Origin: an uncultured Desulfovibrio sp.
GTDB taxonomy: Bacteria > Desulfobacterota > Desulfovibrionia > Desulfovibrionales > Desulfovibrionaceae
Length of the DNA stretch: 64,000 nucleotides
Direction: 5' to 3'
Assembly (NCBI GenBank): GCA_900547595.1
Contig: URHE01000002.1
Coordinates: forward strand, 1-64,000
The notes beneath the pieces were generated by a model. It was given only the letters and a program-made list of their open reading frames with translations. It was not told the DNA's origin and did not search any database. The position numbers and the translations under genes were made by a program. This document shows, one piece after another, positions 1 through 7,540 of the stretch (the first letter of the stretch is position 1; each line of letters starts with the position of its first letter).

Positions 1-177
1 CTGGATGGCCTGCGCGTAGTTGTCTGAAGCGGATTCATGCAAATCGTAGTTTCCCGCGCTTCGGCTGTAATCAATGTCGGGGTTGGAATGGCTTTCCCGC
101 TCGCGCCGGTTGTGCGACTGGATGCCGCGAATGGCGCTTTTCTTGAATTTGTCCATATGCAAAACGAGGAATGACAT
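1..177 (-). CDS. MobV/Pre-family mobilization relaxase, N-terminal 59 codons (cut by window edge)
   Basis: The visible 59 codons begin MSFLVLHMDKFKKSAIRGIQ and continue with an HNRRERES stretch, then SNPDIDYSRS and NYDLHE. These follow the N-terminal motif of MobV/Pre relaxases (K-x4-RGIQ, HNxRE, NxDIDxxRS, NYDL). These enzymes nick plasmid or element DNA at oriT and start transfer when a helper conjugation system is present. The start has an AAGGA ribosome site a few bases upstream. The reading frame runs open to base 1, so most of the protein, including further catalytic motifs, lies outside the window. The call rests on the N-terminal motif only, but that motif is distinctive. Confidence 0.85.
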   Translation of the reverse strand, partial: MSFLVLHMDKFKKSAIRGIQSHNRRERESHSNPDIDYSRSAGNYDLHESASDNYAQAIQ

Positions 178-202
178 TGTTTTGTCCTTCATTGTTTTTG
201 AG

Positions 203-350
203 GTGGGCGACGTGGGCACAGGGGCGAAGCAAGGGATAACGGGAAGAAAACGCGCCCACCTTTTTTCCCATGCCCACTTTTGATTTCCCGCAGGTGGGCG
301 CAGCAAACAGACGCCGCATGGATATTTGCCCACCTGCCCACCATGCCCAC
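203..350. repeat. Cluster of eight GTGGGC motifs upstream of mobV (candidate oriT or iteron region)
   Basis: GTGGGC occurs at 203-208, 212-217 and 294-299 on the plus strand. Its complement GCCCAC occurs at 254-259, 272-277, 328-333, 336-341 and 345-350. AGGTGGGCG (201-209) and CGCCCACCT (253-261) form an inverted repeat followed by a T-run. The whole gap between mobV and the alpA-like gene (178-428) has no convincing gene. MobV relaxases are generally encoded next to their oriT, so protein-binding sites for transfer or replication are plausible, but this is inferred. Confidence 0.5.
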
Positions 351-428
351 GCATTTTGGGGTACAATTATGACGGTTCATCATCGTTGGATTCTTCCATC
401 AGATGAAAACCGGAACGTAAGGTATGAG

Positions 429-647
429 CTACCCGGCATTGCCTTCACCGTTGCCCAGACGTTCAATCAGTTCTTTAATATCTTCCACGCGCCAGGCCGT
501 GGTTCGAGGGCCGAGTTTCACAGGCTTGGGGTAGCGGCCTGTTCGGCAACCTTCCCACCAGGCGCTTTCACAAATGGGGATGCAGGCCAGAATCTGGGGC
601 AGACGGACAAAGCCGAATTCGGGGAATGACGGTTTACGTTGAGCCAT
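429..647 (-). CDS. AlpA-type (MerR-fold) transcriptional regulator / excisionase-like protein
   Basis: This 72-residue protein has the layout of AlpA/phage excisionase regulators. A FVRLPQILACIPICESAWW segment corresponds to the recognition helix-turn-helix, followed by the wing-like GRYPKPVKLGPRTTAW and a short C-terminal helix, VEDIKELIERL. Such proteins activate integrase or excision genes of integrated elements. The start at 647 is preceded by a strong AGGAGG site; a longer in-frame reading from 800 has no such site and was set aside. It sits between the relaxase and the unknown gene at 763, on the same strand as the integrase. Target genes cannot be read from the sequence. Confidence 0.8.
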   Translation of the reverse strand: MAQRKPSFPEFGFVRLPQILACIPICESAWWEGCRTGRYPKPVKLGPRTTAWRVEDIKELIERLGNGEGNAG

Positions 648-762
648 GAAAAAACCTCCTGAAGGATGTTGCTCTTCAGAAGGTTCTGACATGCCGGGAA
701 AGATTTCCGTGAGGGAATTTGGCGGGAAAAAGACGGGAATGTGGGAAAATGGAGCTAAAAAA

Positions 763-1743
763 TCACCTCTGAATGATGGTGTATGCGTCAGCTTCTTCAA
801 GAAGACGGTTCATCAGGTTTCGGTACGACTTGGGATCGCTATATTCTTTTTCCGTGAACAGACGGCCAAGCTGCGTTTTTCTGCCCATCTGGGTTTTGTG
901 TCCTGTTTCGGGCTTGTCGGCACTGCACCAGTAAAACAGGACATAGGCGATTACGGGGAGAGGATAGGTGTCTTTCATGCCGTCATAGACGGCATGATCC
1001 GGCTTTCCGCGCCAGACAGTGGACGGAATCCTGAACATAAGTTTGCCATCTTCCGCTTCCTCCACTGCTGGCTGTTCTGTCTGCACTTGGGAACTTTCCG
1101 GGGAAATGTTTTCTGGGGGCATGGCTTTGAGAATGGATTCCACAAGCGCACGAGTGATTCCTTTCACTTCCTTGTGCAAAGGGTAATTGCGGAGAAATCT
1201 GATGGTGTCATCCCGATTGACAAGGATTGTATCAACAAAAATATACGATATGAAATGATAACTCGATGCTGGTATAGATATTGGATTTTCAAACGAAGGA
1301 GAGTCAGGCGAGTATTGGTCAAAGAAATCTTCTGTCTCAAGTCGTTTCAGGGAATGGAACAGAAACTCCCTCTCTTCAGGAAAGATATTTTCAATTTCAT
1401 CATATGTTTCTTCCAGGATATACTTGAGTCCCAGTTCCAGGGCATTGGCATGGATATTCCACGAAAGCTTTTTAAAAAAATCCATGATGTCACACCCAAA
1501 CAAATAGGTGTGGATCCGTTTGTCTGACAGACAGGGTTGCGGTAAAGCAGGACTTTCTATGTTATAAACGGTCTGATTGCTGTCAGCGAAGTCTTTCCAG
1601 TACGCTTCGTGCGCTCTGCGCCATAATTCCGAAGGAAAAACGGCATGAGGCCACAGCGCCTGAATGACGGTTTCGACTTCGTTCGAGGTCAGCCGGTATG
1701 CCTGCCGCACCCTGCCGAGGGATATTTTTTGCTGATCCAACAT
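763..1743 (-). CDS. Hypothetical protein of the integrated element
   Basis: A 326-residue protein I do not recognise. The N-terminal 40 residues (GRVRQAYRLTSNEVETVIQ) could form a small helix-turn-helix. The middle is rich in aromatic and acidic residues, residues around 215-235 look like an acidic Q/E/P linker, and the C-terminal third (FRIPSTVWRGKPDH to the end) looks like a separate globular unit. There is no signal peptide or membrane segment. The ATG at 1743 has no clear ribosome site, because the bases before it are CTTTCCTCC; the true start may be internal or translation may be weak. It lies between the alpA-like gene and the integrase, so a role in element maintenance or replication is possible but unproven. 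Confidence 0.6.
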   Translation of the reverse strand: MLDQQKISLGRVRQAYRLTSNEVETVIQALWPHAVFPSELWRRAHEAYWKDFADSNQTVYNIESPALPQPCLSDKRIHTYLFGCDIMDFFKKLSWNIHANALELGLKYILEETYDEIENIFPEEREFLFHSLKRLETEDFFDQYSPDSPSFENPISIPASSYHFISYIFVDTILVNRDDTIRFLRNYPLHKEVKGITRALVESILKAMPPENISPESSQVQTEQPAVEEAEDGKLMFRIPSTVWRGKPDHAVYDGMKDTYPLPVIAYVLFYWCSADKPETGHKTQMGRKTQLGRLFTEKEYSDPKSYRNLMNRLLEEADAYTIIQR

Positions 1744-1870
1744 GGAGGAAAGCGTAGCTCAAACGCCGTATTCGGACAATATGGTAGGCGGCGCGGATTT
1801 TGTGAGGGCATGGCATAGAGTGCCGATCTGCAAGTATCCGTGCCGCCTGCGTAAGCAAAGGGCATATTTT

Positions 1871-2059
1871 TCAGCTATACCACGCCCGGATCATGTCCAT
1901 ATCGTCATAACCGGCCTGTCTCATGCGCTCTTTGGCTTCTTCACTCCAGCCGGTATCCGCGACGCTAATCTGTTCATCTTCAGGTACTTTGCCGATAGTG
2001 ACAAACGTATCTTGTTCTTGGAATTGAGGCGATTTTCTGGAATGAATGGTATCTGGCAT
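1871..2059 (-). CDS. Small hypothetical protein downstream of integrase
   Basis: A 62-residue, acidic, soluble protein starting MPDTIHSRKSPQF and ending DDMDMIRAWYS. The start at 2059 is favoured over an ATG 12 bases earlier because GGAG lies six bases before it. It begins 17 bases after the integrase stop on the same strand and is probably co-transcribed with it. The C-terminal half (GWSEEAKERMRQAGYDDMDM) is predicted helical. The function is unknown. Its position directly behind an integrase would suit a directionality or regulatory protein, but nothing in the sequence proves that. Confidence 0.5.
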   Translation of the reverse strand: MPDTIHSRKSPQFQEQDTFVTIGKVPEDEQISVADTGWSEEAKERMRQAGYDDMDMIRAWYS

Positions 2060-2076
2060 TGTTGTCTCCATGATTA

Positions 2077-3273
2077 TTATTTAGAGGAACGTAACTCATC
2101 TAAATAATTGGCCCATTTCTGCATAAGTTGCCGACGTTCCTCCATGTATTCCGCGCGATTGTAGGCAAGGCGCACGGTATCAGGTTCCTTGTGCGCAAGC
2201 TGCGCTTCAATGACATCCGCCCGGAAGCCAAGTTCATTGAGGCGAGTGCTGGCCATGGCCCGGAAGCCATGCAGGGTCATGGTTTCCTTGCCGTAGCCCA
2301 TGCGCCGTAACGCGGCCAGGGGAGCGGCATCGCTGATGGGAGTGGTGAGCGCGCGGGCGCTGGGGAACAGCAGTTCACCGTTGCCTGTATAGGCGTGAAG
2401 CTCTTTCAACAAGGCCAGTACCTGTTTGGATAGCGGCACCACATGCTCGCGCCGCATTTTCATGCGTGAAGCCGGAATAATCCAGATGGCGTTTTTGCAG
2501 TCAAACTCACTCCAGTGCGCCAGTCGCAATTCCGAGGGCCGCGTGAAAACGTAGGGCAGGATTTTCAGACAATAGACAACGGAGGTATAGCCGACATAGG
2601 CGTCAATATCCCGCAAAAGCTGCCCGATGTCGTCCGGCAGGGTAACAGCGGCGAAATGCGTTGTCTGCACTGGCGTCAGGGCTTCTGTCAGCCCCGCAGC
2701 CACATCATATTTCACACGACCGGTGATGCGGGCATAGCGCGTCACCTGTCCGCACAGGCGCATGAGCTTGTGGGCTGTTTCGTGATGGCCGAGCCGCTCC
2801 GAGGGCTGAACGAGCTGCAAAAAGTCGGCAGGCGCCAGTTGGGTGACAGGCTTTCCGCCAATGACCGGGAAAATCGTATTCTCCAGATAACGTCGCAATT
2901 TCTTGGCGTGCTTTTCGGAGAGTGTCGATTCGTACTTGATGAACCACTCCCATGCCACAAATTCAAAGGTATCCCGCTCTTCCCGCTCTTTGGCGAGTTT
3001 TTCTTCTCTGGCCTGCTTTTTCTCTTCGCCGGGATCAATCCCCTTGGCAAGCAGTTCCCTGGCGTCATCGCGCCGATGGCGGGCGTCCTTCAGCGAAACC
3101 GCCGGATACGCGCCAAAGCTCAACAGCTTCTGCTTACCCTCAAATCTGTAGGCAAGCCGCCACAATTTGCTGCCGGTGGCCGTCACATGCAGGTACAGTC
3201 CGCCGCCGTCAGAAAGTTTTTGCACCTTGCCGTTGGCCTTGGCATTCCGCACAGCGGCATCGGAAAGTTTCAT
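2077..3273 (-). CDS. P4-type tyrosine integrase
   Basis: A 398-residue site-specific recombinase that integrates and excises the element at tRNA-Leu. Residues 1-85 are the arm-binding domain of P4/DUF4102 integrases (LSDGGGLYLHV, KLLSFGAYPAVSL, ARELLAKGIDP). A charged linker leads to the core-binding domain (about 100-200) and the catalytic domain. Catalytic residues visible are R245 in TRPSELR, H335-x2-R338 in LHGFRAM, H361, and the tyrosine box YNRAEY at 371-376. The ATG at 3273 has a GGAGG site eight bases upstream; a longer reading to 3468 has no conserved sequence and was rejected. It is transcribed in the same direction as tRNA-Leu, which lies 264 bases upstream. Confidence 0.93.
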   Translation of the reverse strand: MKLSDAAVRNAKANGKVQKLSDGGGLYLHVTATGSKLWRLAYRFEGKQKLLSFGAYPAVSLKDARHRRDDARELLAKGIDPGEEKKQAREEKLAKEREERDTFEFVAWEWFIKYESTLSEKHAKKLRRYLENTIFPVIGGKPVTQLAPADFLQLVQPSERLGHHETAHKLMRLCGQVTRYARITGRVKYDVAAGLTEALTPVQTTHFAAVTLPDDIGQLLRDIDAYVGYTSVVYCLKILPYVFTRPSELRLAHWSEFDCKNAIWIIPASRMKMRREHVVPLSKQVLALLKELHAYTGNGELLFPSARALTTPISDAAPLAALRRMGYGKETMTLHGFRAMASTRLNELGFRADVIEAQLAHKEPDTVRLAYNRAEYMEERRQLMQKWANYLDELRSSK

Positions 3274-3465
3274 GTTGGTATCCTCCAAAACAGTCCGAAA
3301 GTGTGCGGCGAAAACCAGAAAAATCCACCTCCATCCATTTGAAATCAAAGAATATTTGTATCCTGCTGGTATTTCGCCGTGCCGAAATGGCGTGGTGGTA
3401 TTGGTACCTGCGAATCTACCAACGATTTTTGAGGGTGTCCACGTGGGTACTTGGATTTTGGTGGA

Positions 3466-3510
3466 CAAAAAGAGAAGGCCGAAACCACGTTTTTCTTAGT
3501 GATTTCGGCC
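3466..3510 (-). terminator. Rho-independent terminator downstream of tRNA-Leu
   Basis: GGCCGAAA (3477-3484) pairs with TTTCGGCC (3503-3510), and CAC/GTG extends the stem inside. Read on the minus strand, the stem is followed by TTCTCTTTTTG. It lies 27 bases after the tRNA CCA end, so it probably ends the tRNA transcript and isolates it from the integrase gene. Confidence 0.75.
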
Positions 3511-3537
3511 CTCTATGGACTATTTTGGACTTCTTGT

Positions 3538-3582
3538 TGGTGCCGAAGGGGAGACTCGAACTCCCACTCCCGAACGGGAACT
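3538..3582 (-). other. Probable attachment-site core (3' half of tRNA-Leu)
   Basis: P4-type integrases recombine in the anticodon-to-3' part of tRNA genes, and the element restores the tRNA 3' end. The T-arm and acceptor end of tRNA-Leu here form the chromosome-element boundary next to the integrase. The exact crossover cannot be placed without the second copy, which lies outside the window. Confidence 0.45.
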
Positions 3583-3624
3583 AGACCCTGAACCTAGCGT
3601 GTCTACCAATTCCACCACTTCGGC
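3538..3624 (-). tRNA. tRNA-Leu (anticodon CAG)
   Basis: An 87-base class II tRNA with CCA encoded. The acceptor stem GCCGAAG pairs with CTTCGGC, followed by discriminator A and CCA. The D-arm is of the GGAATTGGTAGAC type. The anticodon stem CTAGG/TCTAG encloses loop TTCAGGG with anticodon CAG. The long variable arm CCCGTTCGGG is typical of leucine tRNAs, and the T-loop is TTCGAGT. It reads CUG codons, which are abundant in this GC-rich genome. It is intact although an integrative element abuts its 3' end. Confidence 0.95.
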
Positions 3625-3634
3625 ACGGAAGAAA

Positions 3635-3663
3635 GTTCTACATGTTTTGTGTCAGCTTGGCAA
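3635..3663 (-). promoter_or_regulatory. Candidate sigma-70 promoter of tRNA-Leu
   Basis: On the minus strand TTGCCA (3663-3658), a 17-base spacer and TAGAAC (3640-3635) lie just ahead of the tRNA 5' end at 3624. Five of six and four of six bases match the consensus, and the spacing is ideal. Confidence 0.55.
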
Positions 3664-3944
3664 GTATTTTTCTTCATGCGGCCCGCCCCATTTTTCAAAC
3701 ATCCGTTCTGCCTCTTCCCAGCCCTCTTCACGCGTCCATGCCGCCCCGGAACGGCGGCTGTCCAGAAGCGCCTGGCGAGCTGGAAAAAGGGAGCCGGCAT
3801 GGTTTTGCCGCTTTGGTTGCGTTATCTTTTCATGTATGGCACAGTTATTGAAACAAGGCGTTTACGCTGACGCCCGCGGCAGTTTCCCGCCGTCCATTTC
3901 AGCCGAAGCCCGGCAACTGCCGGGAAAGACGGATACGAGTACCA
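3664..3944. other. Intergenic region between tRNA-Leu and rpoN
   Basis: No gene with a plausible ribosome site or recognisable product is visible on either strand. The only candidate signal is the weak -24/-12-like site listed separately. The gene for the LPS-export ATPase that precedes rpoN in many proteobacteria is absent here, so the tRNA marks the operon border. Confidence 0.5.
3837..3851 (+). promoter_or_regulatory. Imperfect sigma-54-like promoter upstream of rpoN
   Basis: TGGCAC, a 5-base spacer and TTGA resemble the -24/-12 sigma-54 promoter (TGGCAC-N5-TTGC), about 93 bases before the rpoN start. The -12 GC dinucleotide is GA here, which weakens the case. If real, it would mean rpoN autoregulation. 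Confidence 0.25.
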
Positions 3945-5369
3945 ATGGCTCTGGAACTTCGCCAACAAATGAAGCTCGCGCAGCAACTGGTCATGACGCC
4001 CCAGTTGCAGCAAGCCATCAAACTGCTCCAGCTTTCGCGCGTGGAGCTTTTGGAGACCGTCCAGCAGGAAATGCTGGAAAATCCCTTTCTGGAAGAATTT
4101 TCCGGCGACGATTCTTCGGAGCAGGCTCCCGCCGAGCAGCGCGAACGCATCGAAGAAGACGCCTATGACCGGGAGCTGGCAAAGGACGCCTCATGGGAGG
4201 ATTATCTGGGCGAATTCGCCAGCACGCCGCGTGGCTCGCAATCCCGTGAATTTGAAGCCGCCGAAGAAATTTCGCCCCTTGAGGCCCGATATGCGGCCAA
4301 GCCCACTCTGGAGGGGCATCTCCTCTGGCAGTTGCGGCTTTCTTCCCTGACCGAGGAACAGAAGGCCATTGGCGAAGTCATCATCGGCAATCTTTCTTCC
4401 TCCGGCTATCTCCTGGCTACTGACGAAGAAGTGGCGGCACTGGCGCAATGTGAGCCTGCGGCCGTTACGGAAGTGCTGGAACGTATCCAGCTCTTCGACC
4501 CGGTGGGCGTAGCCGCGCGCGACGCCCGCGAATGCCTGCTCATTCAGATAAAAAATCTCGGCTATGACCGCGACCCCATCCTCCGCGAGCTTGTGGAATC
4601 CCATCTGGAGGACCTGGAGGCCAAACGTTACAAGCCGCTGCTGAAAAAATTCCATCTGGATGCGGAGGGACTGCGCGAGTATCTGGACATCATCCAGAGC
4701 CTGGACCCCCTTCCCGGCTCCAGTTTCGGCGGCGGCGAACCCACCTATGTCAGTCCGGACGTTTTTGTCTACAAAATGGGGGACGAGTTCGTCATCCTGC
4801 TCAATGAAGACGGGCTGCCGCAGCTTCAGCTTTCTTCCCTGGCCCAGATGAACATGGATGGCGCCTCGGAAAAGGAAAAGGAATACTGCGCCGAAAAGGT
4901 GCGTTCCGCTTCCTGGCTCATCAAGAGCCTGTATCAGCGCCAGCGTACCCTCTACAAGGTGATGGAGAGCATCGTCCGTCACCAGCGTCCTTTTTTTGAA
5001 GAGGGAGTCACCAGGCTGGCGCCGCTTATCCTCAAGGACATCGCCGATGATATCGGCATGCATGAATCCACGGTAAGCAGGATCACCACCAGCAAATACG
5101 TCGCCACGCCGCATGGCATCTTTGAGTTGAAGTTTTTCTTCAACAGCGGGCTGGAACTTGATGACGGCAGCCAGGTCGGCTCCGAGAGCGTCAAGGCGCT
5201 CATCAAGAAATTCATCAGCGAAGAGGACCCCAAAAATCCCCTGAGCGACGAGCGCATCGGAGAAATGCTCAAGGAGCGGCTCAAGGTGAACATTGCGCGT
5301 CGCACAGTGGCGAAATACCGCACGGCACTGGATATTCCCTCATCCTCACGGCGCAAGGAACATTTCTGA
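3945..5369 (+). CDS. rpoN: RNA polymerase sigma-54 factor
   Basis: A 474-residue sigma-54 that directs RNA polymerase to -24/-12 promoters and needs AAA+ enhancer-binding proteins to open DNA. The N-terminal region I (LRQQMKLAQQLVMTPQLQQA) is the glutamine/leucine-rich activator-contact region. An acidic region II follows at about 50-110, then the core-binding region. A helix-turn-helix lies near DIADDIGMHESTVSRITTSK, and the RpoN box ARRTVAKYR is near residue 458. Length and motifs are normal for the family. It heads a + strand block with hpf (49-base gap), rapZ and an EIIA protein, a grouping conserved in proteobacteria that links sigma-54 to ribosome hibernation and PTS-type control. Confidence 0.97.
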   Translation: MALELRQQMKLAQQLVMTPQLQQAIKLLQLSRVELLETVQQEMLENPFLEEFSGDDSSEQAPAEQRERIEEDAYDRELAKDASWEDYLGEFASTPRGSQSREFEAAEEISPLEARYAAKPTLEGHLLWQLRLSSLTEEQKAIGEVIIGNLSSSGYLLATDEEVAALAQCEPAAVTEVLERIQLFDPVGVAARDARECLLIQIKNLGYDRDPILRELVESHLEDLEAKRYKPLLKKFHLDAEGLREYLDIIQSLDPLPGSSFGGGEPTYVSPDVFVYKMGDEFVILLNEDGLPQLQLSSLAQMNMDGASEKEKEYCAEKVRSASWLIKSLYQRQRTLYKVMESIVRHQRPFFEEGVTRLAPLILKDIADDIGMHESTVSRITTSKYVATPHGIFELKFFFNSGLELDDGSQVGSESVKALIKKFISEEDPKNPLSDERIGEMLKERLKVNIARRTVAKYRTALDIPSSSRRKEHF

Positions 5370-5418
5370 AACACAGCCAAGGCCCTGCTTCCCACCTGAA
5401 GCATCCCGAGGAGGAACC

Positions 5419-5967
5419 ATGAATATCGCCTTTGCATTCAAGAACTTCGAGGCATCGGACCATCTCAAGAAATATGCGCGCCGCCGCATGGAAAAACTGG
5501 GGCGCTTTTTCGGCAAGGCCGCCGGCCTTGACATCAATGTGGTCCTTACCGTCGACAAATTCCGCCATCGCTGCGAGGTGACCGTCAATGGCGAGGGGCT
5601 GCATATCAACGCCACGGAACAGGCGCCGGATATGTATGCCGCCATCGATCTTGTGACGGACAAGATCGAATCGCAGATCAAGCGCAAGGTCTCGCGCGTC
5701 AAGGAGCAACGGCGCAAGGCCCGCAATGCCGAAGTTGACGTCTTCACCTACAATCTTGATACGGAGGGCGCCGATATGGCGGAGGATGCCGCTGTTGTCG
5801 GCACTGACCGTTTCGCCCCCAAGCCGCTGCATCTGGACGAAGCGCTCATGCAGCTGGACTCCATCGGCAGCGAATTTCTTGTCTTTCTCAATGCGGAAAA
5901 TGGTCGCGTCAACGTCATCTATCGTCGCCGTACCTCCGGCTATGCGCTGATCGACCCGATCCTTTAG
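5419..5967 (+). CDS. hpf: Ribosome hibernation-promoting factor, long form
   Basis: A 182-residue protein that binds the 30S subunit and drives formation of inactive 100S ribosome dimers during slow growth. Residues 1-100 form the S30AE/YfiA domain (SDHLKKYARRRMEKLGRF, with conserved basic residues). After a linker, the C-terminal dimerization domain of about 55 residues runs from KPLHLDEALMQLDSIGSEFL to the end. The presence of that domain marks the long form, which dimerizes ribosomes without a separate RMF. The start has GAGGAGG directly upstream. It lies 49 bases after rpoN and ends just ahead of rapZ. Confidence 0.95.
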   Translation: MNIAFAFKNFEASDHLKKYARRRMEKLGRFFGKAAGLDINVVLTVDKFRHRCEVTVNGEGLHINATEQAPDMYAAIDLVTDKIESQIKRKVSRVKEQRRKARNAEVDVFTYNLDTEGADMAEDAAVVGTDRFAPKPLHLDEALMQLDSIGSEFLVFLNAENGRVNVIYRRRTSGYALIDPIL

Positions 5968-6020
5968 CCGTCTTGCCTGCCGGTCCGCGGCACAGGATGG
6001 CGCGGGCCGGCAGACCGGGG

Positions 6021-6971
6021 ATGACCGTCATGCCCCATTCCGCTTCCGATGACGCGGCGCAGGCCGCAACCCCGGCGCCCGCGGCGCTGCCATATGTGGA
6101 AAAGCCCCCCAAGGTCAGCATAGTGACCGGCCTTTCCGGCGCGGGCAAAAGTACCGCCCTGCGGGTGTTTGAAGATTTGCGCCATCTTGCGGTGGATGGC
6201 CTGCCGGCAAGCCTGGCCCCGGAAATGGCGGCCATGATGCAGCGGGAATCCATGCGCCACTTCAAGGGCATCGCCCTTGGCATGGATATTCGTCAGGGCA
6301 GTTTTCTTGAGGAGCTCAATACCGCTCTGGGCAAGCTTTCCGGCATGGGCATCCAGCCGCACCTGCTTTTTCTCGAGGCAGACGACAAGGTGCTCATGCG
6401 CCGCTATGCGGCCACGCGCAGGCCGCACCCTCTGGAACGGGAGGGCATGAGCCTTGAGGCCGCGCTCCATGCGGAACGCGAAAGGCTCAAGCCCTTGCGC
6501 GACATGGCGGACCTTGTTCTTGATACGACGCGCTTTTCCATCCACGACCTGCGGCGCGCCATCCAGAAACGCTGGGGCGGCACCCCCGGTTCCGCGCGAT
6601 TGCGCGTCAATGTCATGTCCTTTGGCTTCAAATATGGCATTCCGCATGAGGCGGACATGGTCTTTGACCTCCGCTTTCTGCCCAACCCCTACTTTGTGGA
6701 GGACCTGCGACCGCTCAGCGGCAAGGACAAGGCCGTTGCGGACTATGTGTTCGCTTCGCCGCAAGCCCGCGAATACAGCGCGAAGCTCCTGGACCTTCTG
6801 CTCTTTCTTCTGCCCCAGATGGAGGCGGAGGGACGGTATCGCGTGACCATCGCGCTTGGCTGCACCGGGGGACGCCACCGTTCCGTGGCCCTGGCGGAAC
6901 ACCTGGCGCAGGCTGTCGGGCAGTCGGGATACCCCGTTTCCCTGGAACACAGACATCTTGAACTCGGCTGA
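6021..6971 (+). CDS. rapZ: RNase adapter / nucleotide-binding protein RapZ
   Basis: A protein of about 316 residues in the RapZ (YvcJ) P-loop family. Walker A is GLSGAGKS, a Walker-B-like LLFLEADD follows, and the conserved C-terminal segment ends in CTGGRHRSVALAEHL. In enterobacteria RapZ guides RNase E to a small RNA controlling glucosamine-6-phosphate synthase; in other bacteria the role is less clear. The start is uncertain: ATGs lie at 5997, 6021 and 6030. The one at 6030 has GGGG at good spacing and the conserved sequence begins well after all three. The N-terminal 30 residues are low-complexity and poorly conserved. No ptsN gene lies between hpf and rapZ. Confidence 0.93.
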   Translation: MTVMPHSASDDAAQAATPAPAALPYVEKPPKVSIVTGLSGAGKSTALRVFEDLRHLAVDGLPASLAPEMAAMMQRESMRHFKGIALGMDIRQGSFLEELNTALGKLSGMGIQPHLLFLEADDKVLMRRYAATRRPHPLEREGMSLEAALHAERERLKPLRDMADLVLDTTRFSIHDLRRAIQKRWGGTPGSARLRVNVMSFGFKYGIPHEADMVFDLRFLPNPYFVEDLRPLSGKDKAVADYVFASPQAREYSAKLLDLLLFLLPQMEAEGRYRVTIALGCTGGRHRSVALAEHLAQAVGQSGYPVSLEHRHLELG

Positions 6972-7003
6972 GATCATCAGGCCGACGTAAATTGAGGCTG
7001 CAT

Positions 7004-7471
7004 ATGACCGAGGAAACCAGCGCCATCCAGGCGGGGATCATCATTGTCTCGCATGGAGACTACGGCTCGGCTGTCCTGCGTACCGCGGAATTTATTCTGG
7101 GGCCCGTGAGTGATTGCAGTTCCATCAGTGTTGATGCGGCGCATGAAGTTTCCGAAACCGTGCGCCGCCTTGATGACGCCGCGCAACGACTGGACAAGGG
7201 CGCCGGAGTCATCATCCTCACGGACATGTTTGGCGGCACGCCCACCAACCTTGCGCTTTCGCTGTTGGGCAACCATAAGGTGGAAGTGGTGACTGGCGTC
7301 AATCTGCCCATGCTGCTCAAGGTCTGCACATCACGCGCCACGCCTTTGGACGAACTGGCGCGTCAGGCGGGCGAGGCAGGCACCCGCGGCATCGTGGTCG
7401 CGGGCGACATGCTGCGCAGCAAGGGCAAGGAAAAGACCGAACCTCAGGGTATCGCTGAAGAGAAGCCGTAG
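7004..7471 (+). CDS. PTS EIIA component, mannose/fructose family
   Basis: A 155-residue EIIA(Man)-type protein. The phosphorylated histidine is in the N-terminal GIIIVSHGDYG, and the conserved ILTDMFGGTPTN loop follows near residue 70. In a sugar PTS such a domain passes phosphate from HPr to EIIB. In deltaproteobacteria it commonly occurs with rpoN and rapZ and is thought to be regulatory. No EIIB, EIIC, HPr or EI gene is visible nearby. The start at 7004 has TGAGG six bases upstream, and the gene begins 32 bases after rapZ on the same strand. The C-terminal 20 residues are charged and probably disordered. Confidence 0.9.
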   Translation: MTEETSAIQAGIIIVSHGDYGSAVLRTAEFILGPVSDCSSISVDAAHEVSETVRRLDDAAQRLDKGAGVIILTDMFGGTPTNLALSLLGNHKVEVVTGVNLPMLLKVCTSRATPLDELARQAGEAGTRGIVVAGDMLRSKGKEKTEPQGIAEEKP

Positions 7472-7540
7472 GCAACCGCTTCCGCCCGCTTTTGGAAGAG
7501 CTCCCTTTTTTTCCGCCCCGGCGGCGCCATCGGCGCCGTG

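Larger units (their letters stand above)
1..3537. mobile_element. Integrative mobilizable element, right end (left end outside window)
   Basis: A tyrosine integrase lies beside the 3' end of tRNA-Leu and is transcribed in the same direction, the usual arrangement for P4-type elements inserted in tRNA genes. Behind it on the same strand come two unknown genes, an AlpA-type regulator and the start of a MobV relaxase. The region looks richer in A/T than the chromosome to its right. There are no phage structural genes and no type IV secretion genes in view, so a mobilizable rather than self-transmissible element is the best reading. The far attachment site is not in the window. Confidence 0.75.

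Noticed and set aside
3274..3468. N-terminal extension of the P4 integrase
   Set aside because: The extra 65 residues show no family similarity, and the ATG at 3273 has a good GGAGG site and begins exactly at the family N-terminus.
1..3537. Prophage
   Set aside because: No capsid, tail, terminase or lysis genes; the MobV relaxase points to a mobilizable element instead.
7522..7538. CGGCGCC/GGCGCCG hairpin as terminator between the EIIA and FMN reductase genes
   Set aside because: Short stem and no T-run following it on either strand; the T-run present lies before it on the plus strand.
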